This document shows, piece by piece, positions 26,016 to 35,329 of a stretch of 64,000 bases of DNA. Under the pieces are notes generated by a model. The model did no database searches. It was given only the letters and a program-made list of their open reading frames with translations, and was not told the origin of the DNA. This stretch comes from Thermodesulfobium sp. 4217-1 (lineage in GTDB: Bacteria > Thermodesulfobiota > Thermodesulfobiia > Thermodesulfobiales > Thermodesulfobiaceae): contig NZ_JBAGBW010000010.1 of NCBI RefSeq assembly GCF_039822205.1, positions 1 through 64,000 on the forward strand, in the 5' to 3' direction. A program made the position numbers and the translations under genes. The number at the start of each line of letters is the position of its first letter. Within the stretch, counting starts at the first letter, position 1.

Positions 26016-26696
26016 TTACTCTTTTTTCCAATCGTAGACCACCATATTAGACGGAATTTTAAAATAATCATCAGAAACTGGGAAACCCCAGACAAGATCG
26101 GTAATAGTTATGTGAGTTGTCCCCTTTGTAGATGTAAGGTCTGCCTTTCTTACGTAGTGAGTCCACTTACCAACCCATACAGTTAATTCTTTGCCTTCAA
26201 CCTTCTTTTGCATTTCATAGCAGGTTTCACCTTCTACATCTTCTTCGCCGATCTTTGTGAAATTACCATCCTTCATGACCTGTTCCCCATAGGTTGGCAG
26301 TATGAAAAATTCATTTAATTCCTTTGTATATTTAGGAAATTTATCGGCCTCAAACCTTACTGCCCTTTGTTGAACTGGTAACATAAAATAAACTGATCTG
26401 TCTTTACTAAGAGCAAGGATTTGAGTCTGTTGACCTAAAAATAGGGGGCCATTAAAGCTGATTAAAATCTTCCCCGATTTAAGATAAATATTTGCCGATG
26501 TAGCCTTCTTATATTTAAATGAGTCAAAGTTAATCTTAAAGGTCATATCAGGAACGTTTTCTAACTTGCTAAATACATCAGGAGCGCTTTGTTCTACTTT
26601 TGGAGCTTCTTCAGTCTTTGAATTGTTTTCTGCATAAACAAGGTTAGTTGAAAATAGCAAACCTATCATTAAAAACAAAATAATAAAGAATCTCAT
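26016..26696 (-). CDS. exported LolA/DUF4412-like outer-membrane lipoprotein carrier-type protein
   Basis: A 226-residue secreted protein with a clear signal peptide (cut near VYA-ENN). The body is a run of beta strands typical of the LolA/LolB or DUF4412 fold: MTFKINFDSF, ANIYLKSGKILISF, VEGETCYEMQKKVEGKELTVWVGK and GTTHITITDLVWG. Such proteins bind lipids or lipoproteins in the periplasm. GGAGGT lies nine bases before the ATG. Whether it serves lipoprotein sorting is inference. Confidence 0.65.
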   Translation of the reverse strand: MRFFIILFLMIGLLFSTNLVYAENNSKTEEAPKVEQSAPDVFSKLENVPDMTFKINFDSFKYKKATSANIYLKSGKILISFNGPLFLGQQTQILALSKDRSVYFMLPVQQRAVRFEADKFPKYTKELNEFFILPTYGEQVMKDGNFTKIGEEDVEGETCYEMQKKVEGKELTVWVGKWTHYVRKADLTSTKGTTHITITDLVWGFPVSDDYFKIPSNMVVYDWKKE

Positions 26697-26719
26697 AAAT
26701 CAATTACCTCCATCATGGA

Positions 26720-27652
26720 CTATTTTAATAAAATTTTATCAGATAGATATCCACTGTATATAGACCACAGCAAAGCCTTTTCGCTATGAAGTCTATTGTG
26801 GGCCTCTTTGAAAACCCTGGATCTTTCGCCTTCAATTATATCTTCGCTAACCTCCAAACCTCTGTAGGCCGGTAAACAATGTAAAAATATAGCATCCTCT
26901 CTCGCATAAGAAAAAAGCTCTTTGTTTATTATATAATCTTTAAAGTCTGATATTCTTTTTTCTTTTTCTGCCTCTTGCCCCATACTAATCCATGTATCCG
27001 TGTAAACTACCGATGCTCCCTTTACAGAGGAAACTGGATCGTTTGTAAAGGTTATAAAATCAAAATATTTATACTTTTCTTTGAACTCTGACTCAAGCTC
27101 ATAGCCCTGCGGAGATGCGATTGATATTGGAAAACCAATTATACTTGCGGCCTCTACTAAAGATCTTGTAACGTTGTTGCCATCTCCCACATAAGCCCAT
27201 TTTACATTTAAAGTTTTAAACTCTTGGTAAACTGTAAGCAAGTCAGCAAGGATCTGGACAGGATGATTGTAGTCAGTTAATGCATTTATAATAGGTATAG
27301 TTGAATATTTTGCAAGCTCAATCAAGGACTCATGACTATACAGTCTTGCTACTATACCATGAACATATCCGCTCAACACTCTGGCAGTATCCTTTATAGG
27401 TTCGCCTCTCCCAATCTGCGATTCGTCCTTGCCAAGAAACATAGCGCTGCCTCCGAGATCTCTAATTGCAACCTCGAACGAGACCCTTGTCCTGGTGGAG
27501 TGCTTTAAGAAAATTAAAGCAATAATCTTTTGTTTTAAGACGTCACCAAGCAAAAATCTATTTGTAGAAAGCTTATCTGAAAGTTTAACCATTTCTTTTA
27601 AGGAATGGTTGTCAAAAACTGTTAAATCCAAGAAAGATCTCTTATTCATCAT
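26720..27652 (-). CDS. argF: ornithine carbamoyltransferase
   Basis: A 310-residue enzyme that makes citrulline from ornithine and carbamoyl phosphate. It has the carbamoyl-phosphate motif STRTRVSFEVA, HPVQILADLLT, and the ornithine-specific HCLPAYRGLEVSEDI. The HCLP tetrad separates it from aspartate carbamoyltransferase. Two ATG codons are tandem at 27652 and 27649, immediately after the TAA of the pterin-synthase gene. No other arginine gene is adjacent. Confidence 0.95.
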   Translation of the reverse strand: MMNKRSFLDLTVFDNHSLKEMVKLSDKLSTNRFLLGDVLKQKIIALIFLKHSTRTRVSFEVAIRDLGGSAMFLGKDESQIGRGEPIKDTARVLSGYVHGIVARLYSHESLIELAKYSTIPIINALTDYNHPVQILADLLTVYQEFKTLNVKWAYVGDGNNVTRSLVEAASIIGFPISIASPQGYELESEFKEKYKYFDFITFTNDPVSSVKGASVVYTDTWISMGQEAEKEKRISDFKDYIINKELFSYAREDAIFLHCLPAYRGLEVSEDIIEGERSRVFKEAHNRLHSEKALLWSIYSGYLSDKILLK

Positions 27653-28024
27653 TTACACCTCTTTTTGATATTTTGCACAAGCTTTTTGAGATTCCCATAC
27701 TGTTGCAGAATTTACTCTTATGCCATTATGATTTTCTAAAAATTTTTCAATTTCTTCAAATACATATTTCGATAAATTCTCTGAAGTTGGACTAAAAGTA
27801 ACAACTTCGTTTATAAGTTTATGATCAAAAACATCCAATATTTCTTTTAATTTTTTCTTTATCATCCTAAAGTCAATTAACATACCGCAATCGTCAAGCA
27901 CATCTCCCGATATCTCTACGCTAACCTTAAAGGTATGTCCATGAAGAGGCTCGTATTCAACGTTCCCTTTACAGGTGAGAAAATGAGCCGATGAAAAACT
28001 GTCTTCAACAGTAAGAGTATACAT
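27653..28024 (-). CDS. 6-pyruvoyltetrahydropterin synthase family enzyme with PTPS-III-type ExxHGH motif
   Basis: A 123-residue T-fold protein. The zinc ligands are His-14 (SSAHF) and His-28/His-30 (LHGH). QueD enzymes carry CxxxHGH; here the residue four before HGH is Tyr and Glu-25 lies three before it, giving ExxHGH (EPLHGH). That Glu-for-Cys arrangement is the mark of PTPS-III, which converts dihydroneopterin phosphate-type substrates to 6-hydroxymethyl-dihydropterin and replaces FolB. A Cys remains at position 18. The C-terminal VNSATVWESQKACAKY includes the substrate Glu. QueD function in queuosine synthesis is the alternative. Confidence 0.82.
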   Translation of the reverse strand: MYTLTVEDSFSSAHFLTCKGNVEYEPLHGHTFKVSVEISGDVLDDCGMLIDFRMIKKKLKEILDVFDHKLINEVVTFSPTSENLSKYVFEEIEKFLENHNGIRVNSATVWESQKACAKYQKEV

Positions 28025-28109
28025 ACACCTTCTCCATTTCGTTGTTAAAATTTAATTCTTAAAACAATATTTGGTTTTAAAAAAGTATACCTTGATAATA
28101 TAACATATT

Positions 28110-31100
28110 CTATGGGAGATAGACTCCCATACTTTTCAAAATATCCTTAATCTTGGCTCCATTTACATCTTTTACAGGCAGGTTTGATTTTATTGATTCG
28201 GCAGCTAATAGACCTCCAGCTTCACCAACGCTCATCATGGTTGACTGGACTCTAAAAGAAGCCATTGCAAGGGGCTGTGCGCTAATAGTTCGACCAACTA
28301 AAATTATGTTATCTACACCTTGTGGGATCAGTGTCCTTAGAGGTATTTCATAAGGAATAATGGGCAACTGAAAACCTCCTGGACCTCCATAGGGATTATG
28401 AATATCTACCCCATAAAAACATAGTGCAATTCCATCATAAAAATGTCTTCCTACAAGTATATCTTTTTCCTGCAAAGTATATTCACCAAGAAAATGTCTA
28501 GACTCTCTAACGCCAATTTGAGGACCTGACGATAAAATTCTATAGTCATAATTTTTTTGGATTTTTGAAAAATCATCCCACATCTGCTCTCTGCCAATCA
28601 TTTCTGCGTTAGAAAAATTATCGATATTCAACGGGTTTGCATATACCCTAGTTTCGTTTACCAAAACCTTACCACTTGAAAGCACCCATATTCCTTTTTC
28701 CTTTTTAGGACCCGTTGGATACATCGTAAACATGGTTGTTAAGGGCATAATCTTGTGGTCCCAAGTTCTACCAAATACATATTTGGCACCCGCTTTAGCG
28801 GCAATATCGCCATCGCCAGTAGCATCAATTATCCTTTTTCCCAAAATAGCTGCGCTGTCCCATGGCCTTTTAATTACCACTCCTAATACCTTATTTGACT
28901 CCATTACAGGCATTAGCGCAAAAGAATCAAAATAAACAGTAATATTTTTTTCACTGTGAACCATATTTTGATATATTGATTTTGCAACCTCAGTATCAAA
29001 AAGTCTACCAATATTTGGCAAATTTTCTGATCCGTAAAGCCTTGTCCTCAACTGCTTAAATATCACTCCGAGCGACCCAGGTTCAAAATAGCTAACTCCC
29101 CCTGCAGTCCCCATCCCGCCAAAAAATGGATATTGCTCTATGAGAGCTACCTTCATACCTCTCCTGGCAGCCATTACCGATGCAGCAAATCCGCTAGGAC
29201 CTCCGCCAACCACCACAACATCATATCTGCCTAAAACTGGAATTTCTTCTTCGTCCACATGAAAAGAGTCTTCAGGGGTATTAGATTCGGAACTTTGTAA
29301 TGAAGTTAGAATATCTTTTATGTCATCCTCTGGAGTATAAGGATTGTCGGGCAATAAAAACTCGCCATTTTGAATTTCTTTAAACTTAATATTGGGTCTT
29401 TTTAAAACCAGACTTATCGGCGATACTCCTGGAACAAATGAATGATTTGACAGGATATAGTTTGCATACATATTTCTAAGATATTCTTCAGCAGCAAGGT
29501 ATTCGTTAGAATTGTCTATTGGCTTTGTTACGCTAAAAGATAAAACCTTTTGGCTATTGAATGAGGTATTAGTATTCTTGTAATTAGGATTTATTACTGA
29601 AAAATTTAATACTGCCCTATTAAAATCTAAAGCAGAAGGATTAGCAGTACCTAACAGAAGAGAATTATTTGAAGCGTCAATGACAATTTTAGAGCGGACT
29701 ATCTGATGGCCGCCTTTCGAAATAAATAGAGTATATTTATAGCCATCCTTACTAAATACGTTTAATGGATATGAGTGGAATAAGACAGATATCTTATTTT
29801 CTCTTGCGAATTTATCAAGAGCAAATTTCAATATTTCTGTATCCACATACTTATCGTTTGCAATATTTTTATAATATGTGTCTTGAACATGTCTTACAAA
29901 GTTTCCAAAATTGGTAGAAAGCTCAGAAAAAGGTAGCGGTGAAAATCCCTGGGTAAACTTTCCACCAAGAAATGGAGCGCTATCAATTATCATTACGCTT
30001 TTGCCTGAATCTTTAATCTGTTTTGCAACAGTAAGAGCACTGATAGAGCCTCCGAAAATTAAAACATCGACCTTGTCAGCACATTTCAGGTTTTCAGAAG
30101 GAATGACGACTTTGTTCCCATCCAATTTCGCAGATGAGACTTTATCTTGAGTATATGATATTATTTTTTTATCAGCAGGCAGCGTTCCGTCATCAGCAAA
30201 AGCATATACCTTGCCATCATCAGATCCAGCAATAATCATATTATTTATTGGCACAACATTTGATCTGATGGGCCCACCTGCATACTCTCTCCATATCAAT
30301 TTACCATCTGTCGCATTTACAGCATAAATTCCTCCCTCATAAGTACCAAACAACACACTATCTTTGGCGGCCGTGACAGACGAGGATGGATAACTATTTG
30401 TTTTGAACTTCCACAATAACTTTCCTGATGGATCTAATGCATATACAAAACCGTCAAAAGAAGGCAGATAAATATCCCCATTGGGACTAACAGAGGCAGA
30501 ATTTGCAATTGCATCGCCAGTCTTATAGGTCCACAAAATTTTTCCGTTTTGAAGATCTATACAATAAAAGTTGCCCGAAAAATCGCCAATATAAATTTTA
30601 TTGTCAAAAATAGCAGGATCTGCCCTGATAATATTTGATAATTTTAATTTCCATAAAATCTCGCCATTTTTTTCAGATAAACAGTATAGAATTTTATTTT
30701 CACTGCCTACAACTACTCTACCCTGTGAAACAGCAGGAGAAGCCATCTCGTGTTCTCCTAAAAATCTTGACCAGATCTTTTTTCCTGTAGTTGAATTATA
30801 TGAATAGATGTTCCCATCTAAAGAAGTTATGAAAACCATATCGCCATCTAAAACAGGGCTAGATCGTATCCCTCTCCACAAAGGACTGGAAAAATAAACA
30901 TATCCATTTTTCGGGTCAATTGATGAAAGCCCATATTTGCCAACCATGCCTGCATAAACCCTATCTTTATATATAGCTACCGATCCAAACCCACCCTCGC
31001 CCATAGACCATGCCAGGTTGCCGTCGTTTAAATTTAATTTGAGAAGTTCACCGCCCAATACATTTACATAAGCAAATCCATTGTCTATTGCAGGACAGCC

Positions 31101-31322
31101 AATGATCCAGCCTTTAGCGTTATATGACCATTTTATTTTAGGATGAAGAGGAATGCTTACATTAGAGTATCGGGTACCCTCTTGATTATATCCCGATTGC
31201 AGCCAACTACCAGAGTATACAACGTTATTGTTTTTGTTCAAGAAAAAGTTTAAGGAAAATATTAAAATCATCGTAATACAAAGGGATAAAAATATTAATA
31301 AATTGTTTTTGAAATTTGTCAT
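28110..31322 (-). CDS. membrane-anchored PQQ-type beta-propeller fused to two FAD-dependent oxidoreductase domains
   Basis: A 1070-residue three-part protein. Residues 7-28 form a signal anchor. Residues about 65-380 hold eight PQQ-like propeller repeats (e.g. YCLSEKNGEILW, YCIDLQNGKILW, YAVNATDGKLIW). Residues 418-600 start with a dinucleotide fold, DVLIFGGSISALTVAKQI, that lacks the standard GxGxxG. Residues 700-1060 form a complete FAD-dependent oxidoreductase (VVVVGGGPSGFAASVMAARRG, then IDATGDGDIAAKAG and VDNIILVGRTISAQP). The frame is open throughout, so this is one gene. The propeller may act as scaffold or electron path; quinone binding is not shown. It overlaps dprA by four bases. 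Confidence 0.75.
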   Translation of the reverse strand: MTNFKNNLLIFLSLCITMILIFSLNFFLNKNNNVVYSGSWLQSGYNQEGTRYSNVSIPLHPKIKWSYNAKGWIIGCPAIDNGFAYVNVLGGELLKLNLNDGNLAWSMGEGGFGSVAIYKDRVYAGMVGKYGLSSIDPKNGYVYFSSPLWRGIRSSPVLDGDMVFITSLDGNIYSYNSTTGKKIWSRFLGEHEMASPAVSQGRVVVGSENKILYCLSEKNGEILWKLKLSNIIRADPAIFDNKIYIGDFSGNFYCIDLQNGKILWTYKTGDAIANSASVSPNGDIYLPSFDGFVYALDPSGKLLWKFKTNSYPSSSVTAAKDSVLFGTYEGGIYAVNATDGKLIWREYAGGPIRSNVVPINNMIIAGSDDGKVYAFADDGTLPADKKIISYTQDKVSSAKLDGNKVVIPSENLKCADKVDVLIFGGSISALTVAKQIKDSGKSVMIIDSAPFLGGKFTQGFSPLPFSELSTNFGNFVRHVQDTYYKNIANDKYVDTEILKFALDKFARENKISVLFHSYPLNVFSKDGYKYTLFISKGGHQIVRSKIVIDASNNSLLLGTANPSALDFNRAVLNFSVINPNYKNTNTSFNSQKVLSFSVTKPIDNSNEYLAAEEYLRNMYANYILSNHSFVPGVSPISLVLKRPNIKFKEIQNGEFLLPDNPYTPEDDIKDILTSLQSSESNTPEDSFHVDEEEIPVLGRYDVVVVGGGPSGFAASVMAARRGMKVALIEQYPFFGGMGTAGGVSYFEPGSLGVIFKQLRTRLYGSENLPNIGRLFDTEVAKSIYQNMVHSEKNITVYFDSFALMPVMESNKVLGVVIKRPWDSAAILGKRIIDATGDGDIAAKAGAKYVFGRTWDHKIMPLTTMFTMYPTGPKKEKGIWVLSSGKVLVNETRVYANPLNIDNFSNAEMIGREQMWDDFSKIQKNYDYRILSSGPQIGVRESRHFLGEYTLQEKDILVGRHFYDGIALCFYGVDIHNPYGGPGGFQLPIIPYEIPLRTLIPQGVDNIILVGRTISAQPLAMASFRVQSTMMSVGEAGGLLAAESIKSNLPVKDVNGAKIKDILKSMGVYLP

Positions 31323-32359
31323 AAAATCTTGTAACTCCCCCCACGTTCTGCAATTTTATTTTTCAATGTAAGCTCTGTCAAAACCAATAGTAGATCTTGT
31401 ACCGCTATGTCTTCAATCTTAGTTGAAATTAACTCAAAGGGTATAAATTCAGAAGAACTCAAAAAAGACAAAACCCTTTCTTCCTGGGACGTAAGAATAT
31501 CGAGTTGATCAGTTATATATTTTTCTTTTTCAATTTTATATCCAAATTCTTCTAATATGTCCTCAAAAGTTCTCACTAAAATGGCGCCATTTCTAATTAA
31601 TGTATTTGTGCCAAAACTTTTTGGAGAGCTTACTGGACCAGGAAGCGAAAAAACATCCTTTCCAAGATCTACACAAAGATTGGCAGTTAGAAGGGCACCG
31701 CTCTTCTTTTCAGCCTCAATTACCAATGTGCCTCTTGAGAGAGCTGCTATTATCCGGTTTCTTTGTGGAAAAGAATATACAGTAGGGCTCTCTTGGAATG
31801 GGTATTCACTGAGCACCAGACCATTCTCAGATATCTCTATTTGGAGCTCTCTATTTTCTTGAGGATAAAAAACATCCAACCCGTTTCCAAGAACTGCAAT
31901 AGTTTTGCCTCCTACCTCCAAACACGATCTGTGCGCAAACTCATCGATACCTCTGGCTAAACCAGAAAGAATTATAAATCCAAAGCTTGTAAGCTGCTTG
32001 GAAAACTCTGATGCCTGAGATTTTCCATATGAAGTAGCTCTTCTGGAGCCCACAATGGATATAATCTTTTCACTCCTTAATAAGCTCGTGTCTCCTTTAG
32101 AATAAAGCAAGACTGGCGGATCGCTTAAATGTCTTAGATTTTCGGGGTAATCTTTAGAATTATATGTAATTAATTTAATATTATTTTTTTCAGCAAAAGA
32201 AAAGGTTTTTCTAATTTTTTCATCTAAATTTGTTTTATTTTTATTCAGAAGTTCATTAGCAAAAAAATTTAGGAAACTTTTATCATCAATTTTATCTTTA
32301 ATTTTTTTAAAAGAGACCTTGCAAAGAGAGAGTATTAGCCATAAATCAATATCAGTCAT
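31319..32359 (-). CDS. dprA: DNA-processing protein DprA (Smf)
   Basis: A 346-residue DprA with the Rossmann core: IVGSRRATSYGK, LSGLARGIDEFAHRSCLE, AVLGNGLDVFYPQEN, SEYPFQESPTVYSFPQRNRIIAALS and GALLTANLCVDLGKDVFSLPG. A short winged-helix C-terminus is present. It loads RecA on incoming single-stranded DNA during transformation. It overlaps comM by eight bases, joining two competence-associated genes. Confidence 0.94.
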   Translation of the reverse strand: MTDIDLWLILSLCKVSFKKIKDKIDDKSFLNFFANELLNKNKTNLDEKIRKTFSFAEKNNIKLITYNSKDYPENLRHLSDPPVLLYSKGDTSLLRSEKIISIVGSRRATSYGKSQASEFSKQLTSFGFIILSGLARGIDEFAHRSCLEVGGKTIAVLGNGLDVFYPQENRELQIEISENGLVLSEYPFQESPTVYSFPQRNRIIAALSRGTLVIEAEKKSGALLTANLCVDLGKDVFSLPGPVSSPKSFGTNTLIRNGAILVRTFEDILEEFGYKIEKEKYITDQLDILTSQEERVLSFLSSSEFIPFELISTKIEDIAVQDLLLVLTELTLKNKIAERGGSYKIL

Positions 32360-33878
32360 AAGGATCCCATTTTATATTCCTTAATGAAATAGCTTCTGCA
32401 ATATGTTGAGAAGAAACTATTTCTTCTTCGCTTAAATCAGCTATGGTTCGAGCAAGTTTCAAAATTTTATCATACGCTCTGGCAGAAAAATGATGACTAT
32501 CAATTGCCGCAGCCAAAATCTTTTTTGCTTTATCGTCTAAAACTATATATTTTCTAATTTCTTTCGGACTTAATTCAGAATTATTTTTTGTAAACCCATT
32601 TGTTCTAACTGATTGAAATTCTTTAGCTCTCACAACTTCATTTCTCATCTCTTCCGATGTCTTACCAGGCTTCATGCCCAACAGCTCTTCGTTTGAAAGT
32701 CTAGGGACCTCCATCATAATGTCAAATCTATCGCGAATAGGCCCTGAGAGCTTGCTCCTATATTTCTTGATGTCGTTGATAGCACAAGTGCAAGGATTGA
32801 ACCTGTCCTTGAAGTATCCGCACTTACACGGGTTAGAACAGGCCGCTAAAAGAAATTGAGCAGGAAATGTTAAGGAAGATGACGCCCTACTTATCGTAAT
32901 CTCTCCATCTTCCAGGGGCTGCCTTAGAGATTCGATCAAATCTTTCCTAAATTCAAGTATTTCATCAAGAAATAATATTCCTCGATGAGAAAGGCTCATC
33001 TCTCCAGGTCTAGGAGGCGATCCTCCACCAGCAAGGCCAGCAGGTGAAATTGAATGATGAGGACTTCTAAATGGTCTCTTTCTTATAAGGTTCTTTCTAT
33101 TCTTCATCGCGCCTATCAGGCTATAAATCTGAGTTACAATTATACTTTCTTCATCGCTTAATTCAGAAATAATAGTAGGGAATCTCTTCATTAACATTGA
33201 TTTCCCTGAACCAGGAGGACCCATTAAAAGTATGTTGTGCCCACCGGCAGCAGATATCACCATTGCCCTTTTTGCTCTTTCCTGACCCTTTACGTCAGAG
33301 TAATCAACCTCATAAACAATTTCATCTTCTACTTCGGCATCATTTTTTGCAAGAAAGCTTTCAATAGGGATATCCCCTCGAAAGACCTCAAGGACTTGAT
33401 TGAGGTTTGAAAAACTATATGTCTTTATCTCAGGAACTATTGCGCCTTCGTGTGCATTTTCTTCAGATAGAACAAGCGATTCAATACCCAGATTTTTAGC
33501 CCCAAGAGCCAAAGAAATTGCTCCAGATACCCCACGAATCTGACCATCAAGACCCAATTCACCGATGAATGCCATATTTTCTGGAACCTTTTTAATAATC
33601 CCTGCTGCCTCAAGGATACCCATTGCAACAGGTAAATCCAGATAAGATCCTTCTTTCCTAAGGTCTGCAGGAGCGAGGTTAACAGTAATCTTCTTTACGG
33701 GTATCTCACTATATACATGCTTAAGTGCAGTTTTTATCCTCTCTCTGGATTCCTGAATAACTGCGTCAGGCAGACCCACGATAGTAAAACCAGGATACCC
33801 AGTAGTAAAGCTAACCTCAATATCTACAAGGTATGCATCCAAACCATTTAAAGTAACGCTCTTAATTTTAGCTATCAC
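32352..33878 (-). CDS. comM: ComM/YifB-type Mg-chelatase-like AAA+ ATPase
   Basis: A 508-residue protein with an N-terminal Lon-like domain (GYPGFTIVGLPDAVIQESRERI), a Walker A GPPGSGKS at 220-227, FRSPHHSISPAGLAGGG, the Walker B segment GILFLDEILEF, and a zinc-like CSNPCKCGYFKDRFNPCTC cluster. ComM is a helicase that promotes branch migration during natural transformation. The start is GTG at 33878 with GTGA overlap to the YraN gene. The gene order comM-dprA supports the assignment. Confidence 0.93.
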   Translation of the reverse strand: MIAKIKSVTLNGLDAYLVDIEVSFTTGYPGFTIVGLPDAVIQESRERIKTALKHVYSEIPVKKITVNLAPADLRKEGSYLDLPVAMGILEAAGIIKKVPENMAFIGELGLDGQIRGVSGAISLALGAKNLGIESLVLSEENAHEGAIVPEIKTYSFSNLNQVLEVFRGDIPIESFLAKNDAEVEDEIVYEVDYSDVKGQERAKRAMVISAAGGHNILLMGPPGSGKSMLMKRFPTIISELSDEESIIVTQIYSLIGAMKNRKNLIRKRPFRSPHHSISPAGLAGGGSPPRPGEMSLSHRGILFLDEILEFRKDLIESLRQPLEDGEITISRASSSLTFPAQFLLAACSNPCKCGYFKDRFNPCTCAINDIKKYRSKLSGPIRDRFDIMMEVPRLSNEELLGMKPGKTSEEMRNEVVRAKEFQSVRTNGFTKNNSELSPKEIRKYIVLDDKAKKILAAAIDSHHFSARAYDKILKLARTIADLSEEEIVSSQHIAEAISLRNIKWDPYD

Positions 33879-34228
33879 AAGATCCAGTCATCTCCTATAA
33901 TGTGTACACACTCACTGTTCGGTTTAAAATAAATCAAATCTACCCTTACCACGTCATGCTCTGGCAATACTCCTTGAGAAAGCAATATATTATAAGTTCT
34001 CTTAATTTTCAATAGCTTACCCTTGGTTATGGACTCTAATGGATGTCCGAATTGATCTGAGCTCTTTCCCTTAACCTCAACCAATACCAATATTTCATCT
34101 TTTTTTGCCAAGATGTCTATCTCCCCGACATTCGTAGATAGATTTCTATCACAAATGGCATAGCCGATGCCCAAAAGATAATTGCAAGCAATGCTCTCAA
34201 ATATATTGCCTTTGTCGCGGCTACTCAA
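33875..34228 (-). CDS. YraN (UPF0102) family nuclease-like protein
   Basis: A 117-residue protein with the restriction-endonuclease-like fold of UPF0102: FESIACNYLLGIGY, then the catalytic-type GEIDILAKKDEILVLVEVKGK (Asp, Glu, Lys). It occurs in many bacteria beside rnhB and comM, as here, and may act in DNA processing. The start is TTG at 34228, overlapping rnhB by eight bases. The biochemical role is unproven in the family. Confidence 0.85.
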   Translation of the reverse strand: MSSRDKGNIFESIACNYLLGIGYAICDRNLSTNVGEIDILAKKDEILVLVEVKGKSSDQFGHPLESITKGKLLKIKRTYNILLSQGVLPEHDVVRVDLIYFKPNSECVHIIGDDWIL

Positions 34229-34892
34229 AGCACAGCCTTTGTTTGTCTAAAAATTTACAAAATGTTTTTCTGTGAATATTTGACAAACCATTTTTTTCAA
34301 GGATATCAATATGAGCTTTGGTACCATAACCCTTGTGCTTGTCAAATAAATAATCAGGGTAAAATTTTGAAATCTTAATCATATAATCATCCCTTGCAAC
34401 TTTTGCAATGATAGACGCAGCAGAAACGGATGGCACAATATTGTCAGCTTTTGGAAATACAATATGCCTAAGAGGAAAAGTTCTTAATTTCAAACTACCA
34501 TCGAAAAAGGTCTTTTCAGGAAAAAAGTCCAGTTTTAATATAGCTCTTTTACATGCAAGTACAAGAGCGCTATATATATTTAATCTATCTATCTCCCAAT
34601 GATATGCCCAACCTATAGAGCAAAAAGCAGCTTTGTCTCTTATAATCTCACAAAGCCTTCTTCTCTGGGCATCCTTTAAAAGCTTCGAATCCTTTAATCC
34701 GTCAATACAATAATTTTTGTCAAAGTAGACAGCTCCAACCACTAATGGGCCAGCTAGAGCACCCCGCCCCACCTCATCAATCCCTAATGATGGGAAAAAA
34801 TCGATTATTTTGGAATTATCCCTATCCTTCCAGGTGGCCAAATAATAAACCAAGCCTTTCCAATAATATTCTGCTTTGGCACAAAGCCCCAA
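34221..34892 (-). CDS. rnhB: ribonuclease HII (start uncertain)
   Basis: The enzyme removes ribonucleotides and RNA primers from DNA hybrids. The active-site start GIDEVGRGALAGPLVVGAV (Asp-39, Glu-40 in this model) and later FFDGSLKL and PSVSAASIIAKVARDDY are complete. The only long model uses TTG at 34892, which overlaps lepB by 88 bases and has a poorly spaced AAGG. Family members normally have 10-20 residues before GIDE. A start near 34835-34790, where lepB ends and an AAGGATAGGG lies, is more likely, but the only in-frame codons there are TTG, ATA or ATC. The body of the gene is certain, the first 20-30 residues are not. Confidence 0.88.
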   Translation of the reverse strand: MGLCAKAEYYWKGLVYYLATWKDRDNSKIIDFFPSLGIDEVGRGALAGPLVVGAVYFDKNYCIDGLKDSKLLKDAQRRRLCEIIRDKAAFCSIGWAYHWEIDRLNIYSALVLACKRAILKLDFFPEKTFFDGSLKLRTFPLRHIVFPKADNIVPSVSAASIIAKVARDDYMIKISKFYPDYLFDKHKGYGTKAHIDILEKNGLSNIHRKTFCKFLDKQRLCFE

Positions 34893-35320
34893 AACCTTGA
34901 ATCATCAGAGTTACCCCTGTTATCTCCCAATACAAAATAATAATTTTCGGGAACTTTTGTAGCTGGATAGCTAAAATTATCCTTATACATAGGATGATTT
35001 TCAACTAACTTTTGCCCATTTACGTATATAACACCATCTTTTTCTTGAACTGTATCGCCTGGCAATCCAATTACTCTTTTTATAAAGTCTTTAGAAGGGT
35101 CTACCGGATACCTAAAAACTATCACATCAAATCTTTGGATTGGAACAAAGTGATAATCAATTTTTGAAACTAAAACTCTATCTCCAGGCATCAAGGTAGG
35201 TTCCATAGAACCGCTTGGAATATAAAATATCTGAAATAGAAAAGTTCTAACAAAAAAAGCCAAAACAAGAGCAATTACAAGAGATTCAAGCGTTTCTCTC
35301 CAAAAAGGTTTTTTCTTCAA
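34805..35320 (-). CDS. lepB: signal peptidase I
   Basis: A 171-residue membrane serine protease that cuts signal peptides. One N-terminal membrane segment (about 11-33) is followed by SGSMEPTL (catalytic Ser-38), MPGDRVLVSK, DFIKRVIGLPGD (general base Lys-81) and the C-terminal LGDNRGNSDDSRFWGFVP. The start is TTG at 35320 behind AAGGTAG. It lies nine bases after rplS, and its end overlaps the modelled rnhB. Confidence 0.95.
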   Translation of the reverse strand: MKKKPFWRETLESLVIALVLAFFVRTFLFQIFYIPSGSMEPTLMPGDRVLVSKIDYHFVPIQRFDVIVFRYPVDPSKDFIKRVIGLPGDTVQEKDGVIYVNGQKLVENHPMYKDNFSYPATKVPENYYFVLGDNRGNSDDSRFWGFVPKQNIIGKAWFIIWPPGRIGIIPK

Positions 35321-35329
35321 TTTTCTACC

